64,000 bases of DNA, taken from Actinomadura sp. NBRC 104425. GTDB lineage: Bacteria; Actinomycetota; Actinomycetes; Streptosporangiales; Streptosporangiaceae. Each line of letters opens with the position of its first letter. Within the stretch, counting starts at the first letter, position 1. Of this stretch, positions 27,294 through 37,354 are shown in pieces. The stretch lies in the NCBI RefSeq assembly GCF_030269545.1, contig NZ_BSTN01000011.1, forward strand, positions 179,123-243,122, in the 5' to 3' direction. The notes below the pieces were generated by a model. The model was given only the letters and a program-made list of their open reading frames with translations, did not search any database and was not told the origin of the DNA. The translations under genes and the position numbers were made by a program.

Positions 27294-27690
27294 TTAAGGA
27301 GAACCGGTGAGGGAGGACCAGACGGTGAAGTGCCTCGCATGGCGATGCGGGCGCCTTCGCTGTCGCGTTCGCCGATGGCTTCGACGATGCCATAGTGGAC
27401 GGTGTCGATGACCCGGGTCTTGCCGGGTGCGGTCGGTTCGAGTTCGGCGGCCTGCTTGCGGCGTTCGGTCAGTTCCTGGTGGAGGACGTGGCTGAGGCCG
27501 TCGTGGAGGAGGTGGAAGACGGGGTTGTCGACGATGGCGTTGAGGCGCCGGTGGAACTCCAGGTCGGCTTTGAGGGCGCGTTCTTCGTCGCCGGCGCCGC
27601 TGGCGGCGACCATTTCGTCTACGAGTTCTCGGAGGCTGTCCACGTCGTCGGCGGTGGCGAGCCGCGCCGCCGCCTCCGCTAAACAGATTG
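27294..27690 (-). pseudogene. Frameshifted, N-terminally truncated GntR-family regulator (FCD domain remnant)
   Basis: The minus-strand frame reads AEAAARLATADDVDSLRELVDEM, EFHRRLNAIVDNPVFHLLHDGLSHVLHQEL and VHYGIVEAIGERDSEGARIAMR, a FadR-type FCD ligand domain with its metal-binding-type helices. The winged-helix DNA-binding half that should precede it is missing; upstream sequence is unrelated and runs into the ilvD 3' region. At about 27336 a one-base loss breaks the frame: the normal ending AMRRHF continues in another frame (RHFTVWSSLTGSP, stop TAA at 27294). Two independent lesions mark this as a dead gene. Confidence 0.75.
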
Positions 27691-27752
27691 GTCGGACCTT
27701 CTCGCCGTGCGGGAGTGCGGCGCGCCGGGCCAGGGCGGGCGGCAGCACGCGC

Positions 27753-27783
27753 GGCGGCCCCGGAGCCGAGCCCCGGGGCCGCC
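27753..27783 (-). terminator. Terminator-like hairpin downstream of ilvD
   Basis: Perfect 11-bp stem GGCGGCCCCGG (27753-27763) / CCGGGGCCGCC (27773-27783), 9-nt loop, 14 bp after the ilvD stop. Confidence 0.65.
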
Positions 27784-27797
27784 ACGCGGTGCAGCGG

Positions 27798-29654
27798 TCA
27801 GTTGCCGGCCAGCTGGCTGATGTCGCGGGCGGCGCCGGTGGAGGCGGAGGTGGTCATGGCGGCGTACGCCTGGAGCGCGGCGCTGACCGGGCGCTGCCGG
27901 TCGCGGGGGCGGAAGCCGCCCAGGTCGGCCAGCAGCTTCTCGCGGCGGGCGGCCAGGACCTCCGCGGGCACGTCCAGCTCCAGCGTGCGGCGCGGGATGT
28001 CGATGACGATGCGGTCGCCGTCCTCGACCAGCGCGATGTCGCCGCCCGCGGCGGCCTCGGGGGAGGCGTGGCCGATGGACAGGCCGCTGGTGCCGCCGGA
28101 GAACCGCCCGTCGGTGATCAGCGCGCACGCCTTGCCGAGGCCGCGCCCCTTGAGGAAGCTGGTCGGGTAGAGCATCTCCTGCATGCCGGGGCCGCCCTTG
28201 GGGCCCTCGTAGCGGATGACGACCACGTCCCCGGGCTTGACCTTGCCGCCGAGGATGCCCTCGCAGGCCTCCTCCTGGCTCTCGAACACCACGGCCGGGC
28301 CGGAGAAGGTCCACAGCTCCTCCTCGACCCCGGCGGTCTTCACGATCGCGCCGTCGGGGGCGATGTTGCCGTACAGGACGGCCAGGCCGCCGTCGGCGGT
28401 GTAGGGGTGCTCGATGTCGCGGATGCAGCCCTCGGCGCGGTCCAGGTCGAGGGACTCCCAGCGCGCGCTCTGGCCGGAAGCCCGGGTGGTGCGCTCGCCG
28501 CCGGGCGCGGCGTGGTACATCTCCACGGCCTCGGGCAGCACGTCGGGGGAGCGGACGTCCCACTGGGACAGGAACTCGGTGAGCGACGCCGAGTGGATGC
28601 TGTGCACGGTGCGGTTGAGCAGCCCGGCGCGGTCGAGCTCGCCCAGCAGCGCGGGGATGCCGCCCGCGCGGTGGCAGTCCTCGACGTGGTACCGGGGGGT
28701 GGCGGGCGCCAGCTTGCACAGGCACGGCACCCGGCGCGACAGCTCGTCGATCTCTTTCAGCCCGAAGTCGACCTGCCCTTCGCGGGCGGCGGCCAGCAGG
28801 TGCAGGATCGTGTTGGTCGACCCGCCCATGGCGATGTCGAGGGCCATGGCGTTCTCGAACGCGTCGCGCGTGGCGATGCTGCGGGGCAGGACGGACTCGT
28901 CGTCGTCCTCGTAGTAGCGGCGGGCGATCTCCACGACGGTGCGCCCGGCCTTCTCGTACAGGCGGCGGCGCTCGGTGTGGGTGGCCAGGACGGTGCCGTT
29001 GCCGGGCAGCGCCAGCCCGATCGCCTCGGTGAGGCAGTTCATGGAGTTGGCGGTGAACATGCCCGAGCACGACCCGCAAGTCGGGCAGGCGCTCTCCTCC
29101 ATGCGGGCCAGCGTGTCCTCGCCGATCGCGGAGTCGGCGGAGGCGATCATCGGGTCGATCAGGTCGAGCTTGTGGCCGCCCATGACGCCCTCGACCGGCT
29201 TGCCGGCCTCCATCGGCCCGCCGGAGACGAACACGGTGGGGATGTTCAGCCGCATCGCCGCGATCAGCATCCCCGGGGTGATCTTGTCGCAGTTGGAGAC
29301 GCAGATCAGCGCGTCGGCGCAGTGCGCGTTGACCATGTACTCGACCGCGTCGGCGATCAGCTCGCGGGACGGCAGCGAGTACAGCATGCCGCCGTGGCCC
29401 ATGGCGATGCCGTCGTCCACCGCGATCGTGTTGAACTCGCGCGGCACGCCCCCGGCCTCGCGGACGGCGGCGGCGACGATGTCGCCGACCTCGCGCAGGT
29501 GGACGTGGCCGGGCACGAACTGGGTGAAGCTGTTGGCCACCGCGACGATCGGCTTGCCGAAGTCCTCCCGGGCCACGCCGGTCGCGCGAAGGAGCGCGCG
29601 GGCGCCCGCCATGTTGCGTCCATGGGTGACCGTTCGTGACCTGAGCGGGGGCAT
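27798..29654 (-). CDS. ilvD: Dihydroxy-acid dehydratase
   Basis: 618 aa, Fe-S enzyme that dehydrates 2,3-dihydroxy-isovalerate and -methylvalerate in valine/isoleucine and pantothenate synthesis; cytosolic. Motifs: SRTVTHGRNMAGARALLRATG at the start, CVSNCDKITPGMLIAAMRLNIP and CPTCGSCSGMFTANSMNCLTEAIGLALPGNGT (cluster Cys), and GRFSGGTSGLSIGHASPEAA near the end. Length is standard. The gene stands alone between its own terminator and a strong upstream hairpin. Confidence 0.97.
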   Translation of the reverse strand: MPPLRSRTVTHGRNMAGARALLRATGVAREDFGKPIVAVANSFTQFVPGHVHLREVGDIVAAAVREAGGVPREFNTIAVDDGIAMGHGGMLYSLPSRELIADAVEYMVNAHCADALICVSNCDKITPGMLIAAMRLNIPTVFVSGGPMEAGKPVEGVMGGHKLDLIDPMIASADSAIGEDTLARMEESACPTCGSCSGMFTANSMNCLTEAIGLALPGNGTVLATHTERRRLYEKAGRTVVEIARRYYEDDDESVLPRSIATRDAFENAMALDIAMGGSTNTILHLLAAAREGQVDFGLKEIDELSRRVPCLCKLAPATPRYHVEDCHRAGGIPALLGELDRAGLLNRTVHSIHSASLTEFLSQWDVRSPDVLPEAVEMYHAAPGGERTTRASGQSARWESLDLDRAEGCIRDIEHPYTADGGLAVLYGNIAPDGAIVKTAGVEEELWTFSGPAVVFESQEEACEGILGGKVKPGDVVVIRYEGPKGGPGMQEMLYPTSFLKGRGLGKACALITDGRFSGGTSGLSIGHASPEAAAGGDIALVEDGDRIVIDIPRRTLELDVPAEVLAARREKLLADLGGFRPRDRQRPVSAALQAYAAMTTSASTGAARDISQLAGN

Positions 29655-29866
29655 GATGCTCCTCGGCGTGCTGACGTTGCGTGCTGGTGATCTTACGTCG
29701 CAGCGGCGGATCGCGCCCTGCCTGCAAGGCCCGTGCCTCCCGTCCCTTCGGGGAGGCGGCCCGCCGGCCCGGCAGAGGTCCCCTGGGGGGTCGGCCTTTC
29801 GATGCTACCAACGCCGCCGGCGTGCGGGTCCGCCCAGGGGAGCCGGGAGGACGGGCGGGAACGCGA

Positions 29867-29897
29867 CGAGGGCGCCCCGGGGATCGGGGCGCCCTCG
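29867..29897 (-). terminator. Terminator-like hairpin, 13-bp stem
   Basis: CGAGGGCGCCCCG (29867-29879) pairs perfectly with CGGGGCGCCCTCG (29885-29897) over a 5-nt loop. It lies 47 bp downstream of the NERD gene stop and isolates it from ilvD. Confidence 0.72.
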
Positions 29898-29943
29898 CCA
29901 AGCGGTGCCCGGGCGGCCGCGGCCGCCCGGGCCGGGGGACCGG

Positions 29944-30777
29944 TCAGACCGTCTCCTGCCGCTCGTCCTCCTCCTCTTCCTCGCGGTAGATCGGCGGCAG
30001 CGTCTCGCTGGCGACCTTGTAGATGCGCTGCACGTCGGCCTCGTCGAGGATCTTGGGGCGGCGGCGCAGGTAGCCGCGCGCCTGGTTGCCCGCGTAGACG
30101 TCGACGTCGCGCACCCGCATGACCTTCCACGGGATGGACGGCCCGTAGATGGCCACCGAGGGCTGCACCGGCACCTCGAAGCCCACCCGTTCGGACAGCA
30201 TCCGGCTGGCCTGCTCGGCCTCCCAGCGCGCCTCGTCCAGGCGGTCCTTCTTGTTGAAGGGGCCGTGGAACAGCTTGAGGTGCGACAGGGTCCGCACGGG
30301 CAGCCGCTTGTCCCATTTCTCCGAGTCGATGGCGTAGACGCCGCTCGGGCCGATGACCAGGTGGTCGATGCGGCCGTCGCTGACGCCTTCGGCGTCGCGC
30401 GGGACCGCCCGGGCGTGCAGCACCAGATAGCCCTTCTTCTCCAGGGCGCGCAGCTGCCGCTCGGTGCGGCGCTCGGCCGCCGACGACTTCTGCCAGGCCG
30501 CCACGCTGGACGAGGTGCGGGCCCGGTACACGACGTCGGCGATGACCGCCAGTATCGCGGCGGTGAGCCCGATGCGCAGGCTGAACACCACCGCGAAGAC
30601 GATGAGCACCGCGACCGCCACGCCCGCGCGCACCGCCCAGCGCCGGATCGTGGGATCGTTCAGCAGCTCGCCGTAGGTCTCGGGCCGCGGCGGTAGCCGA
30701 CCCGGCTTCTTGCCGGGCTCCGGGGAGGGACGGCCGCCCGTCTCCTGGCCGTCGTCGCCCCGCTCCGTGATCGCCAT
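29944..30777 (-). CDS. NERD-domain membrane protein
   Basis: 277 aa. A Pro/Gly-rich N-terminus is followed by two hydrophobic helices near residues 53-90 (AVRAGVAVAVLIVFAVVFSLRIGLTAAILAVIADVV). The nuclease-related domain starts about residue 108: ERRTERQLRALEKKGYLVLHARAV and GRIDHLVIGPSGVYAIDSEKW, the NERD core related to Holliday-junction-resolvase/REase folds. The C-terminus is strongly acidic (EEEEEDERQE). ATG 30777 is preceded by GGAGCG. Role unknown; membrane tethering suggests processing of nucleic acid at the envelope, but catalysis is not shown. Confidence 0.85.
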   Translation of the reverse strand: MAITERGDDGQETGGRPSPEPGKKPGRLPPRPETYGELLNDPTIRRWAVRAGVAVAVLIVFAVVFSLRIGLTAAILAVIADVVYRARTSSSVAAWQKSSAAERRTERQLRALEKKGYLVLHARAVPRDAEGVSDGRIDHLVIGPSGVYAIDSEKWDKRLPVRTLSHLKLFHGPFNKKDRLDEARWEAEQASRMLSERVGFEVPVQPSVAIYGPSIPWKVMRVRDVDVYAGNQARGYLRRRPKILDEADVQRIYKVASETLPPIYREEEEEDERQETV

Positions 30778-31002
30778 AGGTGACGCTCCGTATTCCCTTC
30801 GCGTCGGAAGCATGATCCTCCGTGCGCAGGGTAATCATTGTCGCTGTTCCGCGACTAGTCATGCCGGGTTAATACTTTTGTCGCCACTTCAGTGTGATTC
30901 GCCAGGGCGCTGCTCGGGTAGGACGGCTTTCACCCCCTCTTCGCGGCGTGCCGCGGTTGTCATCTTTGAGACCGGCGGCCGCGCGGTCTACCGTTCGACG
31001 GT

Positions 31003-32433
31003 GTGACGCTTCCTCATGACCTCACCGTGCTGCAGCAGGCGGCGGCGATCCGGACCCGCGAGCTGTCCCCGCTGGAGCTGGCCGACCACTACCTGGACCG
31101 GATCGAACGGCTGAACGCCCAGGTGGGCGCCTATGTGACGGTGGACGCCGAGCATGTGCGCGAGCAGGCGCGGGCCGCCGAGAAGCGGGTGCTGGAGGCC
31201 GCGGGCCCCGAGGAGCTGCCGCCGCTGCACGGGGTGCCGATCCCGATCAAGGACCTGAACATGGTGAAAGATGTCCGGGCCACCCTGGGATCGCGGGCTT
31301 TTTCCGATCTGGTGGGGTTTGTCGACGACAGTGTCGTCACACTGCTGAGGCAAGCCGGATGTGTGCTGCTGGGTAAGACCACGACCCCCGAATTCGGTCT
31401 GCCCTGCTATACGGAAAGCGCCGTCGCACCCCCCGCCCGCACCCCGTGGGACCTGGAGCGGTCCGCGGGCGGCTCCAGCGGCGGCGCCGCCGCGGCGGTC
31501 GCCTCCGGCCTGGCCCCCGCGGCGCAGGGCAGCGACGGCGGCGGCTCGATCCGCATCCCCAGCAGCGTGTGCGGCCTGTTCGGCATCAAGCCGACCCGGG
31601 GCCGCGTCTCCCAGGGCCCGGTCGTCCCCGACCTGTTCGGGCTGGCGACCAACGGGCCGATCGCCCGCGGCGTCCGCGACGCGGCCGCGCTGCTGGACGC
31701 GATGGCCCGGCCCATGCCCGGCGACCTGTACATGGCGCCGCCGCTGCCGGCGGGGGAGACCTTCCTCGGGTACGCCGACCGCCCGCCGAGGCGGCTGCGC
31801 ATCGCGCGCAGCGCCGAGCCGGCCGTCCACGGCGTCGAGGTGCACCCCGATTGCCTGGCCGCCTACGAGGAGGCGTCGGCGCTGCTGGAGGAGCTGGGGC
31901 ACGAGGTGGTCGAGCTGCCCCCGGTGCTCGGCGCCGACCTGGTGCCGGTGTTCGAGACGCTGTGGGGCGTCATGGCCACCCTCACGCCCGTCGAGCCCGA
32001 CAAGGAGCACCTGCTGCAGCCGCTGACCCGCTGGCTGCGCGAACGCGGCAACGCCGTCGGCGCGTCCCAGCTGTTCCAGGCGCATGCCATGCTGCAGTCG
32101 GCGCTGCGCCAGGCGTTCCCCGTGATGAACGAGTTCGACGCGATCCTGCACCCGACCCTGGCCCAGCCGCCCCGCCCCCTCGGCTACTTCCACGACCAGG
32201 AGCCCGAGGAGAACTTCGCGCGGCAGAAGGCGTTCACCCCGTTCTGCGCCGTGTACAACGTGTCGGGGCAGCCCGCCGTCAACGTGCCGCTGCACTGGAA
32301 CGCCGACGGCCTGCCCATCGGGGTGATGCTCGCCGGACGCCTGGGCGGGGAGGCCACCCTCATCTCCCTGTCGGCGCAGCTGGAGCAGGCCCGTCCCTGG
32401 GGCGACCGCAAGCCGCCCATCTGGACCGCCTGA
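31003..32433 (+). CDS. Amidase (amidase signature family)
   Basis: 476 aa. The Ser-cisSer-Lys triad is visible: Lys in GVPIPIKDLNMV, cis-Ser and nucleophile within ERSAGGSSGGAAAAVASG and GSDGGGSIRIPSS. C-terminus FCAVYNVSGQPAVNVPLHWNADGLPIGVMLAG is standard. It hydrolyses an amide to acid and ammonia; substrate not predictable. No signal peptide. The GTG at 31003 has no ribosome binding site and TCTACC lies ~9 bp upstream, hinting at a leaderless message. A single malQ gene follows after 32 bp. Confidence 0.92.
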   Translation: MTLPHDLTVLQQAAAIRTRELSPLELADHYLDRIERLNAQVGAYVTVDAEHVREQARAAEKRVLEAAGPEELPPLHGVPIPIKDLNMVKDVRATLGSRAFSDLVGFVDDSVVTLLRQAGCVLLGKTTTPEFGLPCYTESAVAPPARTPWDLERSAGGSSGGAAAAVASGLAPAAQGSDGGGSIRIPSSVCGLFGIKPTRGRVSQGPVVPDLFGLATNGPIARGVRDAAALLDAMARPMPGDLYMAPPLPAGETFLGYADRPPRRLRIARSAEPAVHGVEVHPDCLAAYEEASALLEELGHEVVELPPVLGADLVPVFETLWGVMATLTPVEPDKEHLLQPLTRWLRERGNAVGASQLFQAHAMLQSALRQAFPVMNEFDAILHPTLAQPPRPLGYFHDQEPEENFARQKAFTPFCAVYNVSGQPAVNVPLHWNADGLPIGVMLAGRLGGEATLISLSAQLEQARPWGDRKPPIWTA

Positions 32434-32465
32434 CTGCGCCCCGCCTCAGGGGGCATGGTCCCCCC

Positions 32466-34610
32466 GTGGTGGACGAGCAGGTGCATGAGCAGGCGGACGG
32501 GCGGTCGGCCGACGAGCGGCTGCGCAGGCTGGCCCGGGCCCACGGCGTCGCCGACAGATACAAGGACTGGCGGGAGCGGGAGACCCCCGTCGCCAAGGAG
32601 ACCCTCGTGGCGGTGCTGGCCGCCCTGGGGGTGGACGCCTCCACCTCCGGCGCGGTACGCGACGAACTGGCGCGGCTGGAGGAGGAGCGGCGCCGGCTGC
32701 TGCTGCCACCCGTCGTGGCGTGCCGCCGCGTACCCGGCGCCGACCGGATCCACGTGCCCGCGGGGACCGAGGTGTCGGTGGAGCTGGCCGACGGCACGAC
32801 CCTGACGCCGCCCCCGGCGTCCCCTGCGGCCGAAGGCGCCCTCGCCTACACGCTGCCCCCCGATACGCCGCTGGGATGGCATCGCGTGCGCGCACACAGG
32901 GGCGCGCAGGAGCAGGACGCCGCGCTGCTCGTCGCCCCGGACCGGCTGCGCACCCCCGAACGGGTGTGGGGCTTCACCGCCCAGCTGTACTCCGTGCGGT
33001 CCCGGGCGTCCTGGGGGATGGGCGACCTGCACGACCTGGCGCAACTGGCGGCCTGGAGCGGCCGGGAGCTGGACGCGGGTTTCATCCTGGTCAACCCCCT
33101 GCACGCCACCGAGCCTGCACCGCCGATCAGCCCGTCCCCCTACTCGCCGATGAGCCGCCGCTTCGCCGGCCCCCTGTACCTGCGCGTGGAGGACGTGCCC
33201 GAGTACCGGGAGCTGCCCGCGGACGACCGGGAGAACATCGCCGCCCTGGCCGCCCCCCTGCGCCTGGACGGGCCCCTCATCGACCGCGACGCGGTGTGGA
33301 CGGCCAAACGCCGGGCCCTGGAGATCCTCTACCGCGCCTGCCGCACCCCGGCCAGGCGGCGGGCCTACGAGACGTACCTCGAGCGCGAGGGCGCGGCGCT
33401 GACCGCGTTCGCCACCTGGTGCGCCCTGGCCGAGGAGCACGGCAACGACTGGCGCCGCTGGCCGTCCGCCCTGCAGGACGCCGGCGGTACCGCCGTGGCA
33501 CGCGAAGCCGAACGCCTGGCGCCGCGCGTCGACTTCCACGCATGGCTCCAGTGGCAGCTCGACGAGCAGCTCACCGCCGCACAACGCGCCGCAACCGACG
33601 CGGGGATGCCCATCGGCATCATGCACGACCTGGCGGTGGGCGTGACCCACTCCAGCGCCGACGCCTGGGTGTACCGGGACGTCTTCGCGGAGGGCATGAG
33701 CGTGGGGGCGCCCCCCGACGAGTTCAACCAGCGCGGCCAGGACTGGGGCCAGCCCCCATGGCACCCCCGGCGCCTCGCCCGGGCCGAGTACGCCCCCTAC
33801 CGGGACATGCTGGCGGCCTGCCTGCGGCGCGGGGGAGGACTGCGCATCGACCACGCCATGCAGGTGTCGCGCCTGTGGTGGGTGCCCGCCGGGGCCTCGC
33901 CCGCAGAAGGAACGTACGTCGGCTACGACCGCAACGCGCTGCTGTCCTGCCTCACCTGGGAGGCCGCCCGCACCGACACGGTGATCGTCGGCGAGGACCT
34001 GGGCACCGTCGAACCCCAGGTGCGCGAAGACCTCGCCGAACGCGGCGTCCTCGGCACGTCCCTGCTGTGGTTTGAACGCGGCCGCAACGGCCGGCCGCAG
34101 CCGCCCGGACGGTGGCGGGAGCTGTCGCTGGCGACCGTCGGCACTCACGACATGCCGCCGATCATCGGGTTCCTGCACGGCGACCACGTCGCCCTGCGCG
34201 ACCGCCTCGGGCTGCTCACCCGCCCCGCCGCCGACGAGGCCGCCGACCATCGGCGGCTGCTGGCGGGCTGGCTGGAGCTGCTGCACGCCGAGGGCCTGCT
34301 GGCCGACCCGCCCGACGTGCTGCTGCGCGCCCTGGCCCGCGGCGCGCACGACCGCGACGAAAAAGTGGCGGCCGCCCTGCACGCCCTGCTGGCGCGCACC
34401 CCGGCGCGGCTCATCGGCGTGTCCCTCGCCGACGCGGTGGGCGAGCGCCGCACCCAGAACCAGCCCGGCACCAGCGACGAGTACCCCAACTGGCGCGTCC
34501 CCCTCGCCGACGCCGGCGGCCGCCCCGTCCGGCTCGACGACCTGCCCGCCGACCCGCGCGTCGCCGCCGCCGCGGCCCCGGTCAGGGCCGCGACGCGGAC
34601 GCGGGCGTGA
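32466..34610 (+). CDS. malQ: 4-alpha-glucanotransferase (amylomaltase, GH77)
   Basis: 714 aa. Residues ~1-155 form the actinobacterial N-terminal extension with a beta domain (VHVPAGTEVSVELADG-like); the GH77 barrel follows from FTAQLYSVRSRASWGMGDL. Catalytic residues are D462 (RIDHAM, nucleophile), E510 (VGEDLGT, acid/base) and D562 (THDMPP). It transfers alpha-1,4-glucan segments in maltodextrin and glycogen metabolism. The start among GTG 32466, 32469 and 32481 is uncertain; a CAGGGGG lies upstream. Tandem with the amidase, convergent with pepN. Confidence 0.95.
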   Translation: MVDEQVHEQADGRSADERLRRLARAHGVADRYKDWRERETPVAKETLVAVLAALGVDASTSGAVRDELARLEEERRRLLLPPVVACRRVPGADRIHVPAGTEVSVELADGTTLTPPPASPAAEGALAYTLPPDTPLGWHRVRAHRGAQEQDAALLVAPDRLRTPERVWGFTAQLYSVRSRASWGMGDLHDLAQLAAWSGRELDAGFILVNPLHATEPAPPISPSPYSPMSRRFAGPLYLRVEDVPEYRELPADDRENIAALAAPLRLDGPLIDRDAVWTAKRRALEILYRACRTPARRRAYETYLEREGAALTAFATWCALAEEHGNDWRRWPSALQDAGGTAVAREAERLAPRVDFHAWLQWQLDEQLTAAQRAATDAGMPIGIMHDLAVGVTHSSADAWVYRDVFAEGMSVGAPPDEFNQRGQDWGQPPWHPRRLARAEYAPYRDMLAACLRRGGGLRIDHAMQVSRLWWVPAGASPAEGTYVGYDRNALLSCLTWEAARTDTVIVGEDLGTVEPQVREDLAERGVLGTSLLWFERGRNGRPQPPGRWRELSLATVGTHDMPPIIGFLHGDHVALRDRLGLLTRPAADEAADHRRLLAGWLELLHAEGLLADPPDVLLRALARGAHDRDEKVAAALHALLARTPARLIGVSLADAVGERRTQNQPGTSDEYPNWRVPLADAGGRPVRLDDLPADPRVAAAAAPVRAATRTRA

Positions 34611-34647
34611 CCACCCGCCGTGGCCGCGCCCGCGCCCGCGCGGAGGA

Positions 34648-37182
34648 TCAGGACGCGGCGGCGTCCTTGGCCTGGGCGCGCAGCGCCCGGGCCACGCCGT
34701 CGCGGCCCTCCGACAGCAGCCGCACCAGCGCCGCGGGCGGCCGGTGCTCGGCGATGTAGGCCTCGGTGCGGTCGATCGTCGCCTGCTCGATGATCAGGAA
34801 CGGGTAGGCGACCTCGGCGAACGTCTGCGCCATGTCGCTGCTCCACTCCTGCCAGATCCGGCCGACCTCGGCGAAGAACCGGTCGACGTACGGGCGCAGC
34901 AGCTCGGCCTGGTCCGGCTCGACGAAACCGCCCAGCGTGGCCCGGTACACCGCGTTCGGCAGCTTTCCGGAGACGATCCGCTCCCAGGCGGCGGCCTTGG
35001 CCTCGGCGGACGGCAGCGCGGCCCGGCAGCCGGCGGCGTTCCGCTCGCCCGCCGCGGTCGGGTCCCGCTGCAGCTCGGCGTCGATCTCGGCCTCGCCCGC
35101 CCGGCCCGTCACCACCAGGCGGCGCAGCAGCGACCAGCGCAGGTCGGTGTCGACCGTCAGGCCCTCCAGCGACTGCGAGCCGTCCAGCAGCCCGGCGACG
35201 AACGCCAGGTGCTCGTCGGTCTCGGCGACGCCGGCGAACGCCTGGACGTAGGCGAGCTGGAAGTCCGAACCCGGTTCGGCCTCGCGGGCCAGGTCGTACA
35301 GGGCGTCGGCCATCAGCCGCCGCCCCTCGGGCCGCCACGCCGGGTCGGCGTACTGCTGCAGCGCCGTGCGCGCCTGCCGCAGCAGCGTCTGGGCCACCGA
35401 GATGTCGGTCACGCCGCGGACCCCGGACAGGACCAGCCGGATGTAGTCGCGGGTGGCCATCTCGGCGTCCCGGGTCATGTCCCAGGCCGCCGACCAGCAC
35501 AGCGCCCGCGGCAGGCCGTCCCGGATGTCGCCGATGCCGTCGATCAGCGTGGCAAGCGAGTGCTCGTCCAGCCGGATCTTGGCGTAGGTGAGGTCGTCGT
35601 CGTTGACCAGCACCAGGTCGGGCCGCCGCTCGCCGACCAGCTCCGGTACCTCGGTGCGGTCGCCGACCACGTCCAGCTCCACCCGCCGGCGCCGGACGAT
35701 CCCCTCGGGCGTGCGGTCGTACAGGCCGATCGCCACGCGGTGCGACCGCAGGGTCGGGTACTCGGCCTTGGCCTCCTGCCGGACGCTGAACGAGGTGAAC
35801 TTGCCGTCGGCGTCCACCTCGTACACCGGGCGCAGCGTGTTGACCCCGGCGGTCTCCAGCCACTCCTTCGACCACGACTTCAGGTCGCGGCCCGAGGTCT
35901 CCTCCAGGGCGTCCAGCAGGTCGCCCAGGACGGTGTTGCCCCACGCGTGCCGCTGGAAGTAGCGGCGCACGCCCTCCAGGAAGTTGTCGCGTCCCACGTA
36001 CGCCACGAGCTGCTTGAGGACGCTGGCGCCCTTGGCGTAGGTGATCCCGTCGAAGTTGACCTCCACCGCGCGGATGTCGGGGATGTCGGCGGAGATCGGG
36101 TGGGTGGACGGCAACTGGTCCTGCCGGTACGCCCACGCCTTCATCAGGTTGGCGAACGTCGTCCAGGACCCCGTCCACTTGGTGGCCTCGGCCTGGCACA
36201 GGACGCTCATGTACGTGGCGAACGACTCGTTCAGCCACAGGTCGTCCCACCAGCGCATGGTGACCAGGTCGCCGAACCACATGTGGGCCATCTCGTGCAG
36301 GATGGTCTCGGCGCGCCGCTCGTAGGCCGCGTCGGTGACCCGCGACCGGAAGACGTAGTCCTCCAGGAAGGTCACGCAGCCCGCGTTCTCCATGGCGCCG
36401 GCGTTGAACTCCGGCACGAACAGCTGGTCGTACTTGCCGAACGGGTACCGCCGGTCGAACACCTTTTCGAAGAAGGCGAAGCCCTGCCGGGTGACGTCGA
36501 TGATCGCGTCCGCGTCCAGGTGCTCGGCCAGCGAGGCCCGGCAGAACACCCCCAGCGGGATCGCGCTGCCGTCCTCGCGCCGGTACTCGTCGCGCACCAC
36601 GTGGTACGGCCCCGCCACCAGCGCGGTGATGTAGGTGGACACGCGCGGCGTCGGCGGGAAGTGCCAGCGCCCGTCCTCCTGCGCGTCGGGGGCCTGGTTG
36701 GTGACGACCTGCCAGCCCTCCGGGGCGATCACCGTCAGCTCGAAGGCCGCCTTCAGGTCCGGCTGGTCGAAGCAGGTGTACATGCGGTGCGCGTCGGCCG
36801 TCTCGAACTGCGTGTACAGGTACACGTTCCGGTCGACCGGGTCGACGAACCGGTGCAGCCCCTCACCCGAGCGCGAGTAGGCGCAGTCGGCCACCACGCG
36901 CAGCTCGTTGCGCTCGGCCAGCGACGGCAGCGGCAGCCGGCCCTTGTCGGCGTCGTAGGTCGCGGGGGCGAGGGAGCGTCCGTTGAGCGTCGCCTCCCGC
37001 ACGACGGCGCCGTGCAGGTCGACGAAGGTCGAGGCGCCCGGCTCGGCGCACCCGAACGATATGACGGTGGTGGACCCGAACCGCTGCTCATCCCTGGTGA
37101 GGTCCAGCTCGACCGTGTACGAGTCGACGCTGAGCAGCCGGGCCCGTTCCCGCGCCTCATCGCGCGTGAGGTTGCCTGCCAC
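34648..37182 (-). CDS. pepN: Aminopeptidase N (M1 metallopeptidase)
   Basis: 844 aa, the actinobacterial PepN type. Substrate-binding GAMEN (FNAGAMENAGCVTF) and the zinc site H296-E297-x2-H300 with E319 (HEMAHMWFGDLVTMRWWDDLWLNE). A C-terminal helical ERAP1-like domain covers residues ~540-840. It removes N-terminal residues from peptides in the cytosol. GTG 37182 is chosen because AAGGAG is 5 bp upstream and the family N-terminus (GNLTRDEARERARLLSVDSY) starts there. Divergent from the DsbA-like gene. Confidence 0.96.
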   Translation of the reverse strand: MAGNLTRDEARERARLLSVDSYTVELDLTRDEQRFGSTTVISFGCAEPGASTFVDLHGAVVREATLNGRSLAPATYDADKGRLPLPSLAERNELRVVADCAYSRSGEGLHRFVDPVDRNVYLYTQFETADAHRMYTCFDQPDLKAAFELTVIAPEGWQVVTNQAPDAQEDGRWHFPPTPRVSTYITALVAGPYHVVRDEYRREDGSAIPLGVFCRASLAEHLDADAIIDVTRQGFAFFEKVFDRRYPFGKYDQLFVPEFNAGAMENAGCVTFLEDYVFRSRVTDAAYERRAETILHEMAHMWFGDLVTMRWWDDLWLNESFATYMSVLCQAEATKWTGSWTTFANLMKAWAYRQDQLPSTHPISADIPDIRAVEVNFDGITYAKGASVLKQLVAYVGRDNFLEGVRRYFQRHAWGNTVLGDLLDALEETSGRDLKSWSKEWLETAGVNTLRPVYEVDADGKFTSFSVRQEAKAEYPTLRSHRVAIGLYDRTPEGIVRRRRVELDVVGDRTEVPELVGERRPDLVLVNDDDLTYAKIRLDEHSLATLIDGIGDIRDGLPRALCWSAAWDMTRDAEMATRDYIRLVLSGVRGVTDISVAQTLLRQARTALQQYADPAWRPEGRRLMADALYDLAREAEPGSDFQLAYVQAFAGVAETDEHLAFVAGLLDGSQSLEGLTVDTDLRWSLLRRLVVTGRAGEAEIDAELQRDPTAAGERNAAGCRAALPSAEAKAAAWERIVSGKLPNAVYRATLGGFVEPDQAELLRPYVDRFFAEVGRIWQEWSSDMAQTFAEVAYPFLIIEQATIDRTEAYIAEHRPPAALVRLLSEGRDGVARALRAQAKDAAAS

Positions 37183-37354
37183 GTGCACTCCTTGGACGTC
37201 TTTGTAAGTGGTCAGTCCATGTCTACCAACCGGCCGGGTCCCGGGTCCCCGCAGCACGGTCATCGGTTTCCCCGGGTTGGCCGGGGAATGGGCGCGCGGG
37301 CCCCGGGGTTGGCCCGGATGGACCTACATCCCGGCAGGCATAAGGAGGCCCGCG

